Notes: generated from the sequence alone by a model not told the origin. A stretch of 64,000 nt of DNA from Malus domestica (GCF_042453785.1 NC_091676.1:26767001-26831000), one strand, 5' to 3'; positions 10,479-20,167 are shown, counted from the first letter of the stretch. Program-made: numbers and translations.

Positions 10479-10822
10479 GTCTGTTGATGGTAATCTTGAC
10501 TGTACATCACTAAACTTTCTTGAGGAATATCTACAAACTTATTCGTCAGACTTTGGAGACTCCCTATGATTTTTCTGGTATAGTATACTTGCCTATCCTA
10601 ATGATGAAGCATCTGTCTCAACTATCTTGTAACTATCATCTAATGGTAATGTTAATGGCTTAAGTTTAGTAATTTCTTCTTTTATTTTTTGAACTAATTT
10701 AATATCTTCACTATTAAAATATTTTTGTCTTGTTTTGCTAGTTTGACTATGTAATACTGCTATTTTTTTTTTCCTAAATCAGGGATAAAATTTCTTGCAT
10801 AATTTAGCAATCTTAAAAATGC

Positions 10823-10938
10823 TTGTAACTGTTTCTTATTCTCTAATTTGTCTGAAAATTCTAACACCTTTTTAGCTATATTGTAACTGTTTCTTATCCT
10901 CTAATTTGTCTGAAAATTCTAACACCTTTTTAGCTATA
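10823..10938. repeat. 58-bp tandem duplication inside the viral polymerase
   Basis: Two adjacent nearly identical 58-bp copies, 10823-10880 and 10881-10938, each begin TTGTAACTGTTTCTTAT. They differ by one base. Because 58 is not a multiple of three, the duplication shifts the polymerase frame. The reverse transcriptase ORF ends within it, at 10872. Confidence 0.92.
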
Positions 10939-11903
10939 TGATCTTGTAATTGTATTGTACCTGACTTGATATACATTCCTAAAAATTCTATATCTTGCTT
11001 TTCTAATACTATTTTATTTTTGCTAATCACAATTCCATTATTGATAAATTCTTGTAATACTATCTCTAAATGCTTCCTATGTTCATTTTTATTTTTACTA
11101 TGTACTAAAATATCATCTACATAAACACTACAAAAATTATCATATTTCTTGAAAATTTGGTCCATCTTTCTTTGAAAGATCAATGGAGCATTTTTAAGTC
11201 CAAATGGCATAACTAGCCACTCAAAATGTCCTTCTGGACAAGTAAAAGATGTCCACTCAATTGATTCTTCTGCTAATCTTATTTGCCAAAAACCTGATTT
11301 ACAATCAAATTTGCTAAAATATTTACTCTCTTGAATTTTATTTATAAGCTCATCCTTATTTGGCAATTTATAACTATCTTTATATGTATTATCATTTAAT
11401 CTCTTGTAATTATAAACTATTCTAGCCTTACCTCTCTTTAGTTCTGAATGTTTTCTTACAATAAATGTTGTTGATCTATGTCTAGACTTAGAGGGTTTAA
11501 TTACTTTTAAATTTAATAACTCTTTTATTTGCTGCTCAAACTCTTGTTTATCTATTAAACTACAAGGCATATCAGCCGTCTTAATGGTTAAATCTGGGTT
11601 AATTATATCTAATTTTGCTAGTATTTTATTTTTACTCCAATGTAACTGTGGGTCTTCTCCTATAATTCTAGTTTGTTCTACTAATTGTAACAATTCTTCT
11701 TCTAAAATCGGGTATTCATGTTCAAATATGTCTTCATCAAACTCTTCTACGTTATTATGCTCATCATTTTCTTTTGAGTTTTCTAAATGATAATTATCTT
11801 GGCCACTAGGCTCTTCTATACTTATGTTTTTGTATGCTTCTACAGCATTACTTTGGTCAGTTATTGTAATACCTCTTTTGAAAAATGTTATGTTAGGGTT
11901 CAT
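10872..11903 (-). pseudogene. Viral reverse transcriptase
   Basis: This 343-aa frame carries the reverse transcriptase of a caulimovirid polymerase. The visible blocks are RIVYNYKRLNDNT, FSKFDCKSGFWQI (first catalytic Asp), MPFGLKNAPLIFQRKMD and CSVYVDDILVHS (YVDD active site, about residue 265), then IEFLGMYI. The ATG at 11903 overlaps the stop of the upstream protease frame by 4 nt (ATGA). In relatives protease and reverse transcriptase normally share one frame, so the change at a T7 run near 11907-11913 looks like an indel. The 3' end is lost by the 58-bp duplication. Similarity is clear; function is gone as sequenced. Confidence 0.88.
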
Positions 11904-12373
11904 AAATAAAAAAAACCTTGCAAACTTTTCAAAAACTTTAAACCTAAAATAAATGGATATGATCCTACTGGTGAGACAAATGTTAATGGTAAATTAAATT
12001 GTTGTTTTTCTACTTTAATAAACTCATTATTTATACAATGTGTTAAGTAAACTGGCCTCTCATCAAATTGTGTTATTTTTACTGGTTTTGCTAATTTTTG
12101 TCTATATTTTTCTGGTACTAACTCTTCTCTTATGACATTTTTTGTACTTTCTATATCTATCATAGCTATCGTTTGTATCTTATGTTCTTTTGCTAATTTT
12201 ATTTCGCAATTTATGGTAATTAAAGAACTATTTTTTGGTTTTTCTATACTATGAACAATATTTCCTAATATTTCAGTATTTTCTTGTGATTCTGCTGAAT
12301 TAACTTCTAATAACCTATTATTATAACATTTTTTCACATAATATTGAATATGTATTATAGTATTTATTTGCAA
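11900..12373 (-). pseudogene. Viral aspartic protease, active-site triad altered
   Basis: A 157-aa frame lies between coat protein and reverse transcriptase, where caulimovirids encode a retropepsin-like protease. The segment around AMIDIESTKNVI aligns with the usual active-site context, but the expected Asp-Thr-Gly reads Asp-Ile-Glu. Two single-base transitions would account for that. A downstream PFILGLKFL fits the conserved hydrophobic Gly-Leu segment of such proteases. The frame ends in a T-rich run that overlaps the reverse transcriptase start. It was probably inactivated after integration. Confidence 0.68.
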
Positions 12374-12387
12374 CTAATTTACTGCAC

Positions 12388-13962
12388 TTATGACATTTTT
12401 CTGGCCAACCTAAATTGATGTTGTTCTTCTATGAATGCACACATATACTCTTCTAGATCACTATTTGTGCTACTTGAATCTTCTGAGTCTGAATCTATCA
12501 TGTTAATACTCTCTATACTATAAATACTCTCATTATCACTTAAATTATCTAAACTGTATATTGACTGAATATCTTCATCTTCTTCTAACTTAAACAACTC
12601 CATCAAATGTACTTTTTCTTTCGACTGTTTACCTAATTTTGGACATTTAGGTCTAATATGTCCAGCTTCTCCACATGAATAACATTTACAATTACTCTTA
12701 TCTTTTGGTGCTTTATATTTTCTAATCCAAGGTCTGCCACTTCTTTTTCTAAATTGTTTTGGAATATATTTTCTTTTCCTATATGTTCTTGAAGGTCTTA
12801 TGTTGAAATTCTTTTGCTGTTTGTCGGGTTTACATGACTTATATTTCTTTTTGTATATTTTCTTATGCTTTTTCTTATGGCAACCATACTTTTGTGGTAA
12901 ATCTATATTTTTACAACACATGTAAAATTGTTTCCTAATTTGTCTCTTAGCTTTTATTTGACTACACTCTTGTTTGAGTATATCATATACATGTTGAATT
13001 CTAGGTCCTATAGCAATATCATTTTTCTTCGGATGCTTTTGCCATTCATTCCAAGTCTTTTCACCTATTGGTCCTTTTATTTTTGTCATATAAGTATCTA
13101 ATAAATTAATATCACTAATTCTACCTGTTCTTCCTAAATATTTAAAGAAATTTGTGGTATACTCGGCTATATACTGTAAATCGCAAATTTGTAATTGTTC
13201 TAAATTTCTAATTGCTCTTATTTGTTCTTGTTTGCTTCTGCTATCTAACCTATTATGATCTAAAAACTCTTGTTTAATCAAAGTAACAAAACCAGCAATA
13301 TTAAAATATGTTTTAGCTGCCTGATGCTGTTCTGGATTTTGACCTTTCCATGACTGGAAATAATCAAAAACTAAATCATCCAAAGTATGCTCAAAGTAAT
13401 CTAACATATTTTGTGAATTGCTAAAATCTAGCATTAATGCTGCATGTACGCAGCCTTTTTCCCATCTCTCAATCGTTCTTTCCCAATCTTGTGGATCTAC
13501 ATTATCTAAATTTAATATATTACTAGCTATATTAATTTGTTCTAACCCTCTCAAATATGGAATCCTATTTGTTCTAGGTTTTATCATACTTTCTTCCATA
13601 TAGTCTACTTTTGCTTTTTCATTATAATGTTCATTTGTTGGTCTCAAAAATTGTTGATCAGTTTTACTTACGTGTCCTGGATTTTCTACTCCTGATGTAC
13701 TACTTTCTTCTTCTGGATTACATTCTGCTTTCAATTCTAATAAATTATTATATTCTTTTGATCCTAAAATGTGTTCTACTCCTATTTCTAAGATTAAAAT
13801 TTTCATTTCTTCGTCTGAAATTTTATGTAGTCCTAAATCATATGTCTTATATTTTTCCAAATATTGTTCTTCATCTAAATGATCAATATATTCTATAAGT
13901 TTATCTGTAATATGATCAAAATTTTGTTCAACTAAATTAATATCTAAATTATCAAAAGCCAT
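12388..13962 (-). CDS. Viral coat protein with CCHC zinc knuckle
   Basis: A 524-aa open frame with the layout of a caulimovirid coat protein. It has an acidic N-terminal region; a central capsid core (residues about 150-330, for example DYFQSWKGQNP and GRISDINLLDTYMTKIKG); a strongly basic Lys/Arg stretch (about 350-430); one knuckle CYSCGEAGHIRPKC (C-x2-C-x4-H-x4-C); and an acidic Ser/Asp-rich tail. It precedes the protease frame by 14 nt, and its frame differs from those of the movement protein and protease. It has no internal stop. Basic plus knuckle regions bind the pregenomic RNA in relatives. I am confident of the family, less of the boundaries. Confidence 0.85.
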   Translation of the reverse strand: MAFDNLDINLVEQNFDHITDKLIEYIDHLDEEQYLEKYKTYDLGLHKISDEEMKILILEIGVEHILGSKEYNNLLELKAECNPEEESSTSGVENPGHVSKTDQQFLRPTNEHYNEKAKVDYMEESMIKPRTNRIPYLRGLEQINIASNILNLDNVDPQDWERTIERWEKGCVHAALMLDFSNSQNMLDYFEHTLDDLVFDYFQSWKGQNPEQHQAAKTYFNIAGFVTLIKQEFLDHNRLDSRSKQEQIRAIRNLEQLQICDLQYIAEYTTNFFKYLGRTGRISDINLLDTYMTKIKGPIGEKTWNEWQKHPKKNDIAIGPRIQHVYDILKQECSQIKAKRQIRKQFYMCCKNIDLPQKYGCHKKKHKKIYKKKYKSCKPDKQQKNFNIRPSRTYRKRKYIPKQFRKRSGRPWIRKYKAPKDKSNCKCYSCGEAGHIRPKCPKLGKQSKEKVHLMELFKLEEDEDIQSIYSLDNLSDNESIYSIESINMIDSDSEDSSSTNSDLEEYMCAFIEEQHQFRLARKMS

Positions 13963-14123
13963 ATGTATACTCTCATTTTCGATTTCACTCTCATCCTCTT
14001 CTATTTTTTCTAGTTGCTTATAATTACCCTAATTGTTGCTTGACCTGTACTAGTTTCATATATTTGTACTTTATCTGGTTGTCTATTTGGTGCTACTTGT
14101 AAATTAGGCAATGTCTACTGAGT

Positions 14124-14681
14124 TCATTCTAAAAAGCTATTATCTACGAGTTTTGTTTCTATCATATTTACATGTTTACTGCCAAATATTTGAACTAAAT
14201 TTTGAAACTCTAAATTAAACTTATGATTATATCTATCAGACACTTTACCTATATACATTAAGCTAATACACAAATTTTTGTACTCTCCCTTCATATTATA
14301 GTTTTTTGTTCTTATGCTCACTTTAATATATTTACTAAATTCATTAATCGTCATAACATAATTTGGAATACAACCTATGACTGCTAAGTTTGAACTTAAG
14401 TCTACTTCAGTTGTTGCTATGGCTGCTTGTTGGTGATTATCCCATCTATCATCATATATGTATACTAAAGCTTTTGTACCTACTTGTGCTCTGGTTAATC
14501 CTGCTATTCCAATTAATATTGTTCCTATATGAATCTGACTAAAATGTGATTTTCTCAAATGAGTAACTGCTTCTTTACTAATTAGATTAAGTGTGACTTC
14601 TTTATCAATACAGCTAACTTCATGTTGACTGATGCTGTTTACAATTCTACTTCTGTTTTCAAATAAACCTAATTGATACAA
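14124..14681 (-). CDS. Viral movement protein (30K superfamily), possibly N-truncated
   Basis: A 185-aa frame matches the core of caulimovirid 30K movement proteins: SHFSQIHIGTILIGIAGLTR, then LVYIYDDRW (the conserved Asp region) and DLSSNLAVIGCIPNYVMTIN. Such proteins build plasmodesmal tubules or pores for cell-to-cell spread. Family members are usually longer (about 300 aa or more), so the N-terminus may extend upstream of the ATG at 14681 through a broken frame, and C-terminal sequence may be missing. It lies between the small ORF at 14771-15130 and the coat protein. This gene is the strongest reason to call the element viral and not an LTR retrotransposon. Confidence 0.85.
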   Translation of the reverse strand: MYQLGLFENRSRIVNSISQHEVSCIDKEVTLNLISKEAVTHLRKSHFSQIHIGTILIGIAGLTRAQVGTKALVYIYDDRWDNHQQAAIATTEVDLSSNLAVIGCIPNYVMTINEFSKYIKVSIRTKNYNMKGEYKNLCISLMYIGKVSDRYNHKFNLEFQNLVQIFGSKHVNMIETKLVDNSFLE

Positions 14682-14770
14682 GTTATATTTATTTTTCTGT
14701 GTTATCTCAAAACCTCTTCGAATAAATTATTGTGCTTCTTCTTCATTTGAATAAATATCGTCCACTCTAA

Positions 14771-15130
14771 CTACTTCTTTTCATTTTTTCCTAAAGAGTT
14801 CCATTTCCTATTATCAAAAGGATTTAGCTTAGGTCTTCTATTATTATTTGCACTCAAAGTTAAATTTTCTAATTTATCTAGCAAGGATGGTGGAAGTGAT
14901 GAAGATGCGTTATGTAAAATTTGGTTTATTTCTACTATTTGTTCTTCAACTTGATCTAATTTTTCAGCCAAACTTAAAACTAATTGAATAATCAAATTAT
15001 TTTGCCTAATGGGAATATTACTATTGGATACTTGTGTTGAAAAATCTGTTAAACCTACTGGTTCTTTATCTAACTTACTAATTTCTTTCAAAGCCTGGAT
15101 ATATTTTCTGCTTGTTCTAGAATCGGTCAT
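14771..15130 (-). CDS. Small viral ORF, virion-associated-protein-like
   Basis: 119 aa. The ATG at 15130 overlaps the upstream stop codon as TAATG, an arrangement used for coupled re-initiation in caulimovirids. A predicted coiled coil (about residues 45-75, LVLSLAEKLDQVEEQIVEIN) is followed by a Pro/Leu segment and a basic tail (NNNRRPKLNPFDNRKW, ending in KNEKK). A coiled coil plus basic tail is the layout of virion-associated proteins of this family. Primary-sequence identity is not something I can confirm, so the role is inferred from layout and position. Confidence 0.6.
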   Translation of the reverse strand: MTDSRTSRKYIQALKEISKLDKEPVGLTDFSTQVSNSNIPIRQNNLIIQLVLSLAEKLDQVEEQIVEINQILHNASSSLPPSLLDKLENLTLSANNNRRPKLNPFDNRKWNSLGKNEKK

Positions 15131-15633
15131 TAAACTAATAATTTATCTATTTTATTATGCAACTTATCTACTTGTTCACTTAACTCTTTTTGTACTAATT
15201 GAATTTTTTGAACTTCTAATTTTAGCTGCTCAACTATTTCTAATGATCTAAGTTCTACTTGCTTCCGCTTACTATCTATAAGATTAACAAGCTCTTTTAT
15301 CTCTCTTTTGCTAGGAAACCTTTGAATATTTTTATTATTATCTTCTAACTGAGATGTAATATGGTCTAAATTTTTTCTAATTATTTTTATGGAATTTTTC
15401 TGAAAATGTTCTAACAACTGGTTTAACAAATGATTATGCTTATTATTTTCTAATTTTATATTTTCTGCTTGACTAATAATAAGATCTATAATAGTATTAG
15501 CTTGTGAATTTCCTTCACTGTGCAAAATATGATTATGTTTTCTTGATGGAAAATAACAAACTAAACTATTTTGGTCTAAAGTTATTTTTCTTTTTTGAGG
15601 TTCACTAATTGATAAATTAAGATAATCTATCAT
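15130..15633 (-). CDS. Small viral ORF, coiled-coil protein
   Basis: 167 aa. It starts 3 nt after the stop of the preceding ORF and ends in the TAATG overlap with the next one. The N-terminal 50 residues include a basic RKITL segment. The remainder is dominated by predicted coiled coils, notably at the C-terminus (QVELRSLEIVEQLKLEVQKI and onward). The order of small ORFs ahead of the movement protein resembles badnavirus- or tungrovirus-type genomes. I do not recognise a specific family. Confidence 0.6.
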   Translation of the reverse strand: MIDYLNLSISEPQKRKITLDQNSLVCYFPSRKHNHILHSEGNSQANTIIDLIISQAENIKLENNKHNHLLNQLLEHFQKNSIKIIRKNLDHITSQLEDNNKNIQRFPSKREIKELVNLIDSKRKQVELRSLEIVEQLKLEVQKIQLVQKELSEQVDKLHNKIDKLLV

Positions 15634-15636
15634 AAA

Positions 15637-15960
15637 CTAAAGCCTACCTTTCTCTAGAGTTACAGCTAACTGGTTTCTTAAAAACTTTCTTTCTTCTCTC
15701 AAGGTCTCTAAAACTTGATCTGTTATTCTTTTTGTTTCTAAAACTTTATGCTGCACTTCTGTGTTATTATATTTACGAATAAATGAAGGATGTTCAAGAT
15801 ATCCAAGATAAAACTTTTGCTTTTTCAAAGTACTGATAATTCTTTTGGATATATATGCTAATCTTCTCTTTATGCTAGTTATAGTTTGATGTTTGGGACA
15901 ATAAATACCTGGTAATTGTGATTGACAGGGTCTACAGGAACAATAATATCTATTGTTCAT
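15637..15960 (-). CDS. Small viral ORF, first after the primer site
   Basis: 107 aa, starting about 95 nt downstream of the primer-binding site. The N-terminus has a Cys/His cluster (YYCSCRPCQSQLPGIYCPKH) with possible metal-binding spacing. It is followed by a basic helical region (ITSIKRRLAYISKRII). It is the first of three tightly packed small frames, followed by 3 nt and then the coiled-coil ORF. No family is recognised. The Cys/His cluster is seen directly; zinc binding is inference. Confidence 0.6.
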   Translation of the reverse strand: MNNRYYCSCRPCQSQLPGIYCPKHQTITSIKRRLAYISKRIISTLKKQKFYLGYLEHPSFIRKYNNTEVQHKVLETKRITDQVLETLREERKFLRNQLAVTLEKGRL

Positions 15961-16053
15961 ACATAATAAACAAATATGATATCAGTTGTATCAATGACTT
16001 CTATCCTCAAGGTACTTTACTATTATAATTATACTATTAAAATGCTAAACTTG

Positions 16054-16065
16054 GCTCTGATACCA
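16054..16065 (-). promoter_or_regulatory. tRNA-iMet primer-binding site of the viral element
   Basis: Read on the minus strand this is TGGTATCAGAGC, a 12-nt match to the complement of the 3' end of plant initiator tRNA-Met. It is the minus-strand DNA primer site used throughout Caulimoviridae. It lies upstream of the first small ORF and downstream of the TATA/polyadenylation unit, as expected. Confidence 0.9.
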
Positions 16066-16437
16066 AATTCGCAACGCATGCTCGGTTAAATAGTCGGATG
16101 ACCATTATAACAACTAAACATAGAACCATGCACATGGAACTCAACATGTTTCAGCATGACGGCCACTCATAGTACAAGTATAAGGCCTTAACGGCTGAAC
16201 TCAGAGGTATAAAGAACTCAGAGATACACTGGTTAATGTCCAGTTATTTGTATGGCAAGCATTCAACTATAATAGAGTGCTCGAACAAAGTATGATCGTT
16301 AATTTAGCAGGTTAATAATATAATCACAATAGTGTTTCCCTGTTTTGGACTAGAAGTTTAATTAAACAAACACACTAAAGAAGGAAAAGAAAACTTACTT
16401 AAGACTTGGAGATTCCTTAAATATGTACACTTGAACT

Positions 16438-16443
16438 TTTATT
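16438..16443 (-). promoter_or_regulatory. Polyadenylation signal of the viral pregenomic RNA
   Basis: AATAAA on the minus strand, about 160 nt downstream of the TATA box and upstream of the primer site. In caulimovirids the signal sits just downstream of the transcription start, so it is bypassed once and used after a full turn of the circular genome. The spacing here matches that arrangement. Confidence 0.7.
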
Positions 16444-16602
16444 AATATATGGAATGTTTACAGAGATAGTTGTTTACAAGAAAGTGATTACAAAGAAGTG
16501 TTTACAAAGATGCTATGAAGGCTACGAATGCTTGAGTTTATAAAGTGAGTATGGTGTTTTCAGATGTTGAGAGATGTGTATTCTGTATGGGAGGAAATGC
16601 TC

Positions 16603-16611
16603 CCTTATATA
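16603..16611 (-). promoter_or_regulatory. 35S-like TATA box of the viral pregenomic RNA promoter
   Basis: The minus strand reads TATATAAGGGAGCATTTCC, very close in form to the core of pararetroviral 35S-type promoters. Transcription would start roughly 30 nt further along (about 16575), giving a leader of about 500 nt before the primer site. No clear as-1 type TGACG pair is visible upstream. Confidence 0.72.
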
Positions 16612-16741
16612 CAAAATCTAATTCTTCAAAGACAAAATAACATTTCATCTATTTACAATTTTCTGAATAGTGATAGCACACTGTTTCTGAAAACTATCAG
16701 CACTGTTTCTGAAAGTTGGCTATCTTGTCTTTGCTTGAATG

Positions 16742-17116
16742 TCATGTGAATTTATGTTGTCTTGGTTGCTGCAGAGTTTGCCACATTTTCTTTTGCATGT
16801 GAATCTGTATTGTCTTGATTGTTGCAATGTTTGCCACATATTCTTTTGCATGCAAATGTTTTCTAAAAATGTCAATCTCCTTTTTCTTCTTTTGGATGTA
16901 TCCACATGAACTTTGCATAAAACTGACACAATCTTGTACATATGTGTGAAGGGTAGGATTGGCATTTTTGAAAAAATCTGTCCCGATGATTAAAAGTAAA
17001 GTTTTGAGGGTGTTTTGGTTAGTTTTCCATAAATATAATTCATTGTCATACAAAGTGTCCAGACTATACAGACAAGTCTTAAATTCTATAACTTTAAATT
17101 TACAATTTCTTTTCAA
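16742..17116 (-). CDS. Minus-strand ORF at the right edge of the viral insertion
   Basis: 124 aa, upstream of the viral TATA box. The first 85 residues look like a genuine protein (FKTCLYSLDTLYDNELYLWK, then a hydrophobic TLLLIIGTDFF). The C-terminal part covers a tandem repeat at 16742-16850, in which TTTGCCACATTTTCTTTTGC and TGTCTTGGTTG motifs recur about every 56 bp. In a circular genome this piece would follow the ORF ending at 8756, so it may be the end of the last viral gene. No domain is recognised and the assignment is speculative. Confidence 0.35.
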   Translation of the reverse strand: MKRNCKFKVIEFKTCLYSLDTLYDNELYLWKTNQNTLKTLLLIIGTDFFKNANPTLHTYVQDCVSFMQSSCGYIQKKKKEIDIFRKHLHAKEYVANIATIKTIQIHMQKKMWQTLQQPRQHKFT

Positions 17117-17191
17117 ATATATATGAAAACTATTTACAAAGTGTACTAATACATTTTTTTCTCGTTTTTAGTTTTATTTTTTTATACACAG

Positions 17192-17273
17192 AAAACATCA
17201 TCTTGAGCAACACTAGTTCAACACTTTTCTTCATTGATCCAGACATTCTGGAACTAAATTCATATAAATCAAT
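17192..17273 (+). pseudogene. RPA-like (DUF223) gene, middle exon
   Basis: Starts after TATACACAG and ends at a consensus GTAAGT donor. It reads NIILSNTSSTLFFIDPDILE, then LNSYKS, typical of the end of the second OB fold in RPA1-like proteins of plant Helitrons. It continues the gene interrupted after 7066. The exon between (second OB fold start) is not recognisable, so it was lost or lies in degenerate sequence. Confidence 0.72.
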
Positions 17274-17399
17274 GTAAGTACATGCATTGTAATAAAATGA
17301 AAATTATTGCAAGTTTAGAATTCTTAAAAATAAAAACAAATGTTATTTTTACACACCTATTCAAATAATATTCTCTCTAAACTGTTACAAATTTTCCAG

Positions 17400-17522
17400 C
17401 TGGCCTCACTCTATTTGAACACTCCCTCCTTTTGGAATCAGGTGAATGAAACTAAAATTTTACAGACTAGAAAAAAAGTGACAATCGCAGAATTGGGTTA
17501 TTTGGATCCAGATTTATATAAG
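17400..17522 (+). pseudogene. RPA-like gene, linker exon
   Basis: Preceded by TTTTCCAG and followed by GTATGA. It reads LASLYLNTPSFWNQ, then KVTIAELGYLDPDLYK, resembling the linker before the C-terminal zinc/OB domain in RPA-like Helitron proteins. Its phase does not join cleanly to the preceding exon, so a small indel or a different splice site is likely. Confidence 0.62.
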
Positions 17523-18194
17523 GTATGAACAATGATTATATTTTATTATATTTAATTAAAACCATCCTATTTGCCTTTTACTTCTTTAATAAAAGACTTT
17601 CTATTTAATAATTATCATACATATAAATATTTTTCTAAATATTTTATAGAATGATAGGTTTTTGTGCGAATGCATCAATTAAGCGATGTAACACAAGGTA
17701 GGAATAGTGGTACACTGCTTACCCCATATGTGCGTAACAAATGCACAAAGATCCAATGAGTGGTCAACTAATTTGCCAAAAACATCCCAATCAAATCTCA
17801 GCTCCTTGGTAATAAATCAAACACTCTATTTGATTTCCATCAGTTATTGTTAAAAATATTATCTATTCGTTTTTTCCCTATGACATTTAAAAATATATTT
17901 ACTTATTTATAGCTGCACTATCATTAATTGTTGTCTTACATCGTTCTTAGCTTAGCATTTATTCTTTTGTAATTTTTAGATTTTTAAGAAAGTATTAATA
18001 ACTCAAAATTAATGATTAGTTACTACTTAGAAAAGAAAAAAAAACACCATCAATGTTTCCCAATGAATCATAAAATTTGTACAATACAATGAAATTATTG
18101 CCTTTAATGATACAATTGCAACACAGGCTAGGAATTGATTCAAATTTGTTATCGATAAAATTTGATATAAAATTTTCAAATACATTGTCAAACA
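17523..18194. other. Intronic or decayed part of the RPA-like gene
   Basis: About 670 bp of AT-rich DNA between an RPA-like exon and the solo LTR. A fragment near 17660-17740 may be exon remnant, but I cannot assign a frame. The end of this block carries the LTR target site CTGCA (18195-18199). Confidence 0.45.
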
Positions 18195-18199
18195 CTGCA

Positions 18200-20115
18200 T
18201 GTGATAGCCTGTCCCAAATTTTACGTTTTTATTAATTTTAGAAGTGTGAATTTACAAAAATGCCCTAAAGGTAAGGACTTTGACTTTCGCGGATCATCGG
18301 TTAGAGTGGCGTATGATTTATTCTTTTAGCATATCCTCGTAGTACTCGTCACTACGAACGCATAGGCGAAAACCGTTTGCGAGTCCGAATTATAACGATA
18401 TAATTACAGACGTTTAAAGTTGGTTATTTAAAGGTAGTTAAATTATTTGAACTCCCACCTTGTGGGAAGACTAACCAATCAGCCTTTAAGCAAAGAGAAA
18501 AGGGAACCAATCACATAAAAGGAGGACAAAGCCTCCAGCCAATCAGAAAAAGAAAAAAAAAGAAAAAAAAAAGGGAAAGCTGGAGCTTTCCCGTGGGTTT
18601 TTCCGCTCACGACCACCCATTTTCCAAGGCTGATTCCGGCCAACTCCGACGGATTTTTTCAAAGCCACCACCACCATCTTAAAACTCCCATTCCCCTCTA
18701 CAAAACCCACCCAAGAACCACCTTGGTTAACCCTTGTACGTGGCGATTCGAGGCCACAAAACCCGATGAAAACCAATGGTATTCCGGCCATCCTTTTCAT
18801 TTTTCCAGCGAATTTGCAAAGCAATGGCCGACACCACCACTTGGGCTTTGTAGCCCATCATCCTAGGAGAAAATCATGACCAGCCTTGACCTTGTTGGAG
18901 CACCGAGGAAGAAGAATTGAAGTTCACCCAAGTATAGGGTTACCGACGGGTTTTAACAAAAATTGAAGCTCTTTCCGGCCTATGTGCCCTGGGTCACAGG
19001 TATAAATCAATTCCTCATGTTGTTTAGATGAATTTTCATGTTTGGATCGTGTGATTTGGTGGAGAAATGAGAAAGTTATAATGATTTAAAGTTTGCCCAG
19101 TTTCCGGCGGCCTCCGCCACTTTCGAGGCTTTGTTCGGCCAAATAACGGTGAGATAGCCATCCTGTAAGGTACCAATTTCTTCGTCTCATCGAGATCTAT
19201 GATTTTCATTTTTGAATCACTTGTTTTTGTTGCGTATTGACAAAGTTATGGACGTTGAAAGGTTGCCCAGAAATTTCGGCGAGTTACCAGTTTTCCCGCT
19301 GACAGCCGTCTTTCAGACCATTTTCCGGCAACCTCTGCCCACCATTTGGACTCCAAGCTGATATAATCTTGTTCTACATTTCTCTAGCTTCGATTTGGTA
19401 TATTATGGATTGAATTTGGTTGAGAAACAAGTGAGATATGGAGTTCCAAAGATCGCCCAGGAAATCTGCAAAAACTGCAGAATCAGGCAAAGTCCCATTA
19501 AGGTCCACCACTTGATTAGCATAGTAATTGACAATCTGACCGTTGGATCATCACCAAACTTTAATACATTATAGTATGTAATATTTGAGGATCATAGAAA
19601 CTTACAGATTAGAAATCCGACCTACAGATCTTCCCAAATTAGATGTGTAAGTTTATAAAATAAATGTTAACCGCCACTTGGTTTTGGACAATTAGCGGAG
19701 ATCCGACCGTTGGATCGCAATGAAATTTTATTATGTTATTCTAAAAGCATAATGTGGATCTTTGGAAGTTGCGGATTGGAAATCTAAAATGCGGATTTTC
19801 CAGATCAAGTTATACAGGGTTGTAGACCCTACCGTCGATCTTTGATCGACGATTGACTTATGGTCAATGGGTCTCAAACTATTTTAGAATGTCCTTGAGG
19901 ATGTGTTTTATGTGAATTACGTATTCTATTGATGAGGATTCTGAGATGTGGTTGATAATTGGCTGCAGGCGCCGATCGCTCGGGACGCCCCGATGGTTAT
20001 GCTAGGAAATTGTAGCACGGACTCCAAGTGAGTGGATCTTTTCTTGCTCATCTTATGTTTCATGATTGATAATTCTATAAATGCTTTTAAATAAAACTGA
20101 GAAACTTATGCCATG

Positions 20116-20167
<52 letters not shown>

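Larger units (their letters stand above)
8530..17130 (-). mobile_element. Endogenous pararetrovirus (Caulimoviridae), decayed
   Basis: A set of minus-strand ORFs has the content of a plant pararetrovirus. Reading right to left there are three small ORFs, a 30K-type movement protein, a coat protein with CCHC knuckle, a protease, a reverse transcriptase (YVDD) and RNase H, then further ORFs. A tRNA-Met primer site lies upstream of the first ORF, and a TATA/polyadenylation pair lies upstream of that. No LTRs flank it. The movement protein separates it from LTR retrotransposons. The outer limits are approximate. The span is close to one caulimovirid genome, apparently opened at a point other than the primer site. 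It lies between RPA-like exons 2 and 3. The genus cannot be assigned from sequence alone. Confidence 0.85.

Noticed and set aside
16054..16065. Primer site taken as evidence for an LTR retrotransposon at 8.5-17 kb
   Set aside because: No LTRs or integrase are present and a movement protein is. The tRNA-Met site is equally used by caulimovirids.
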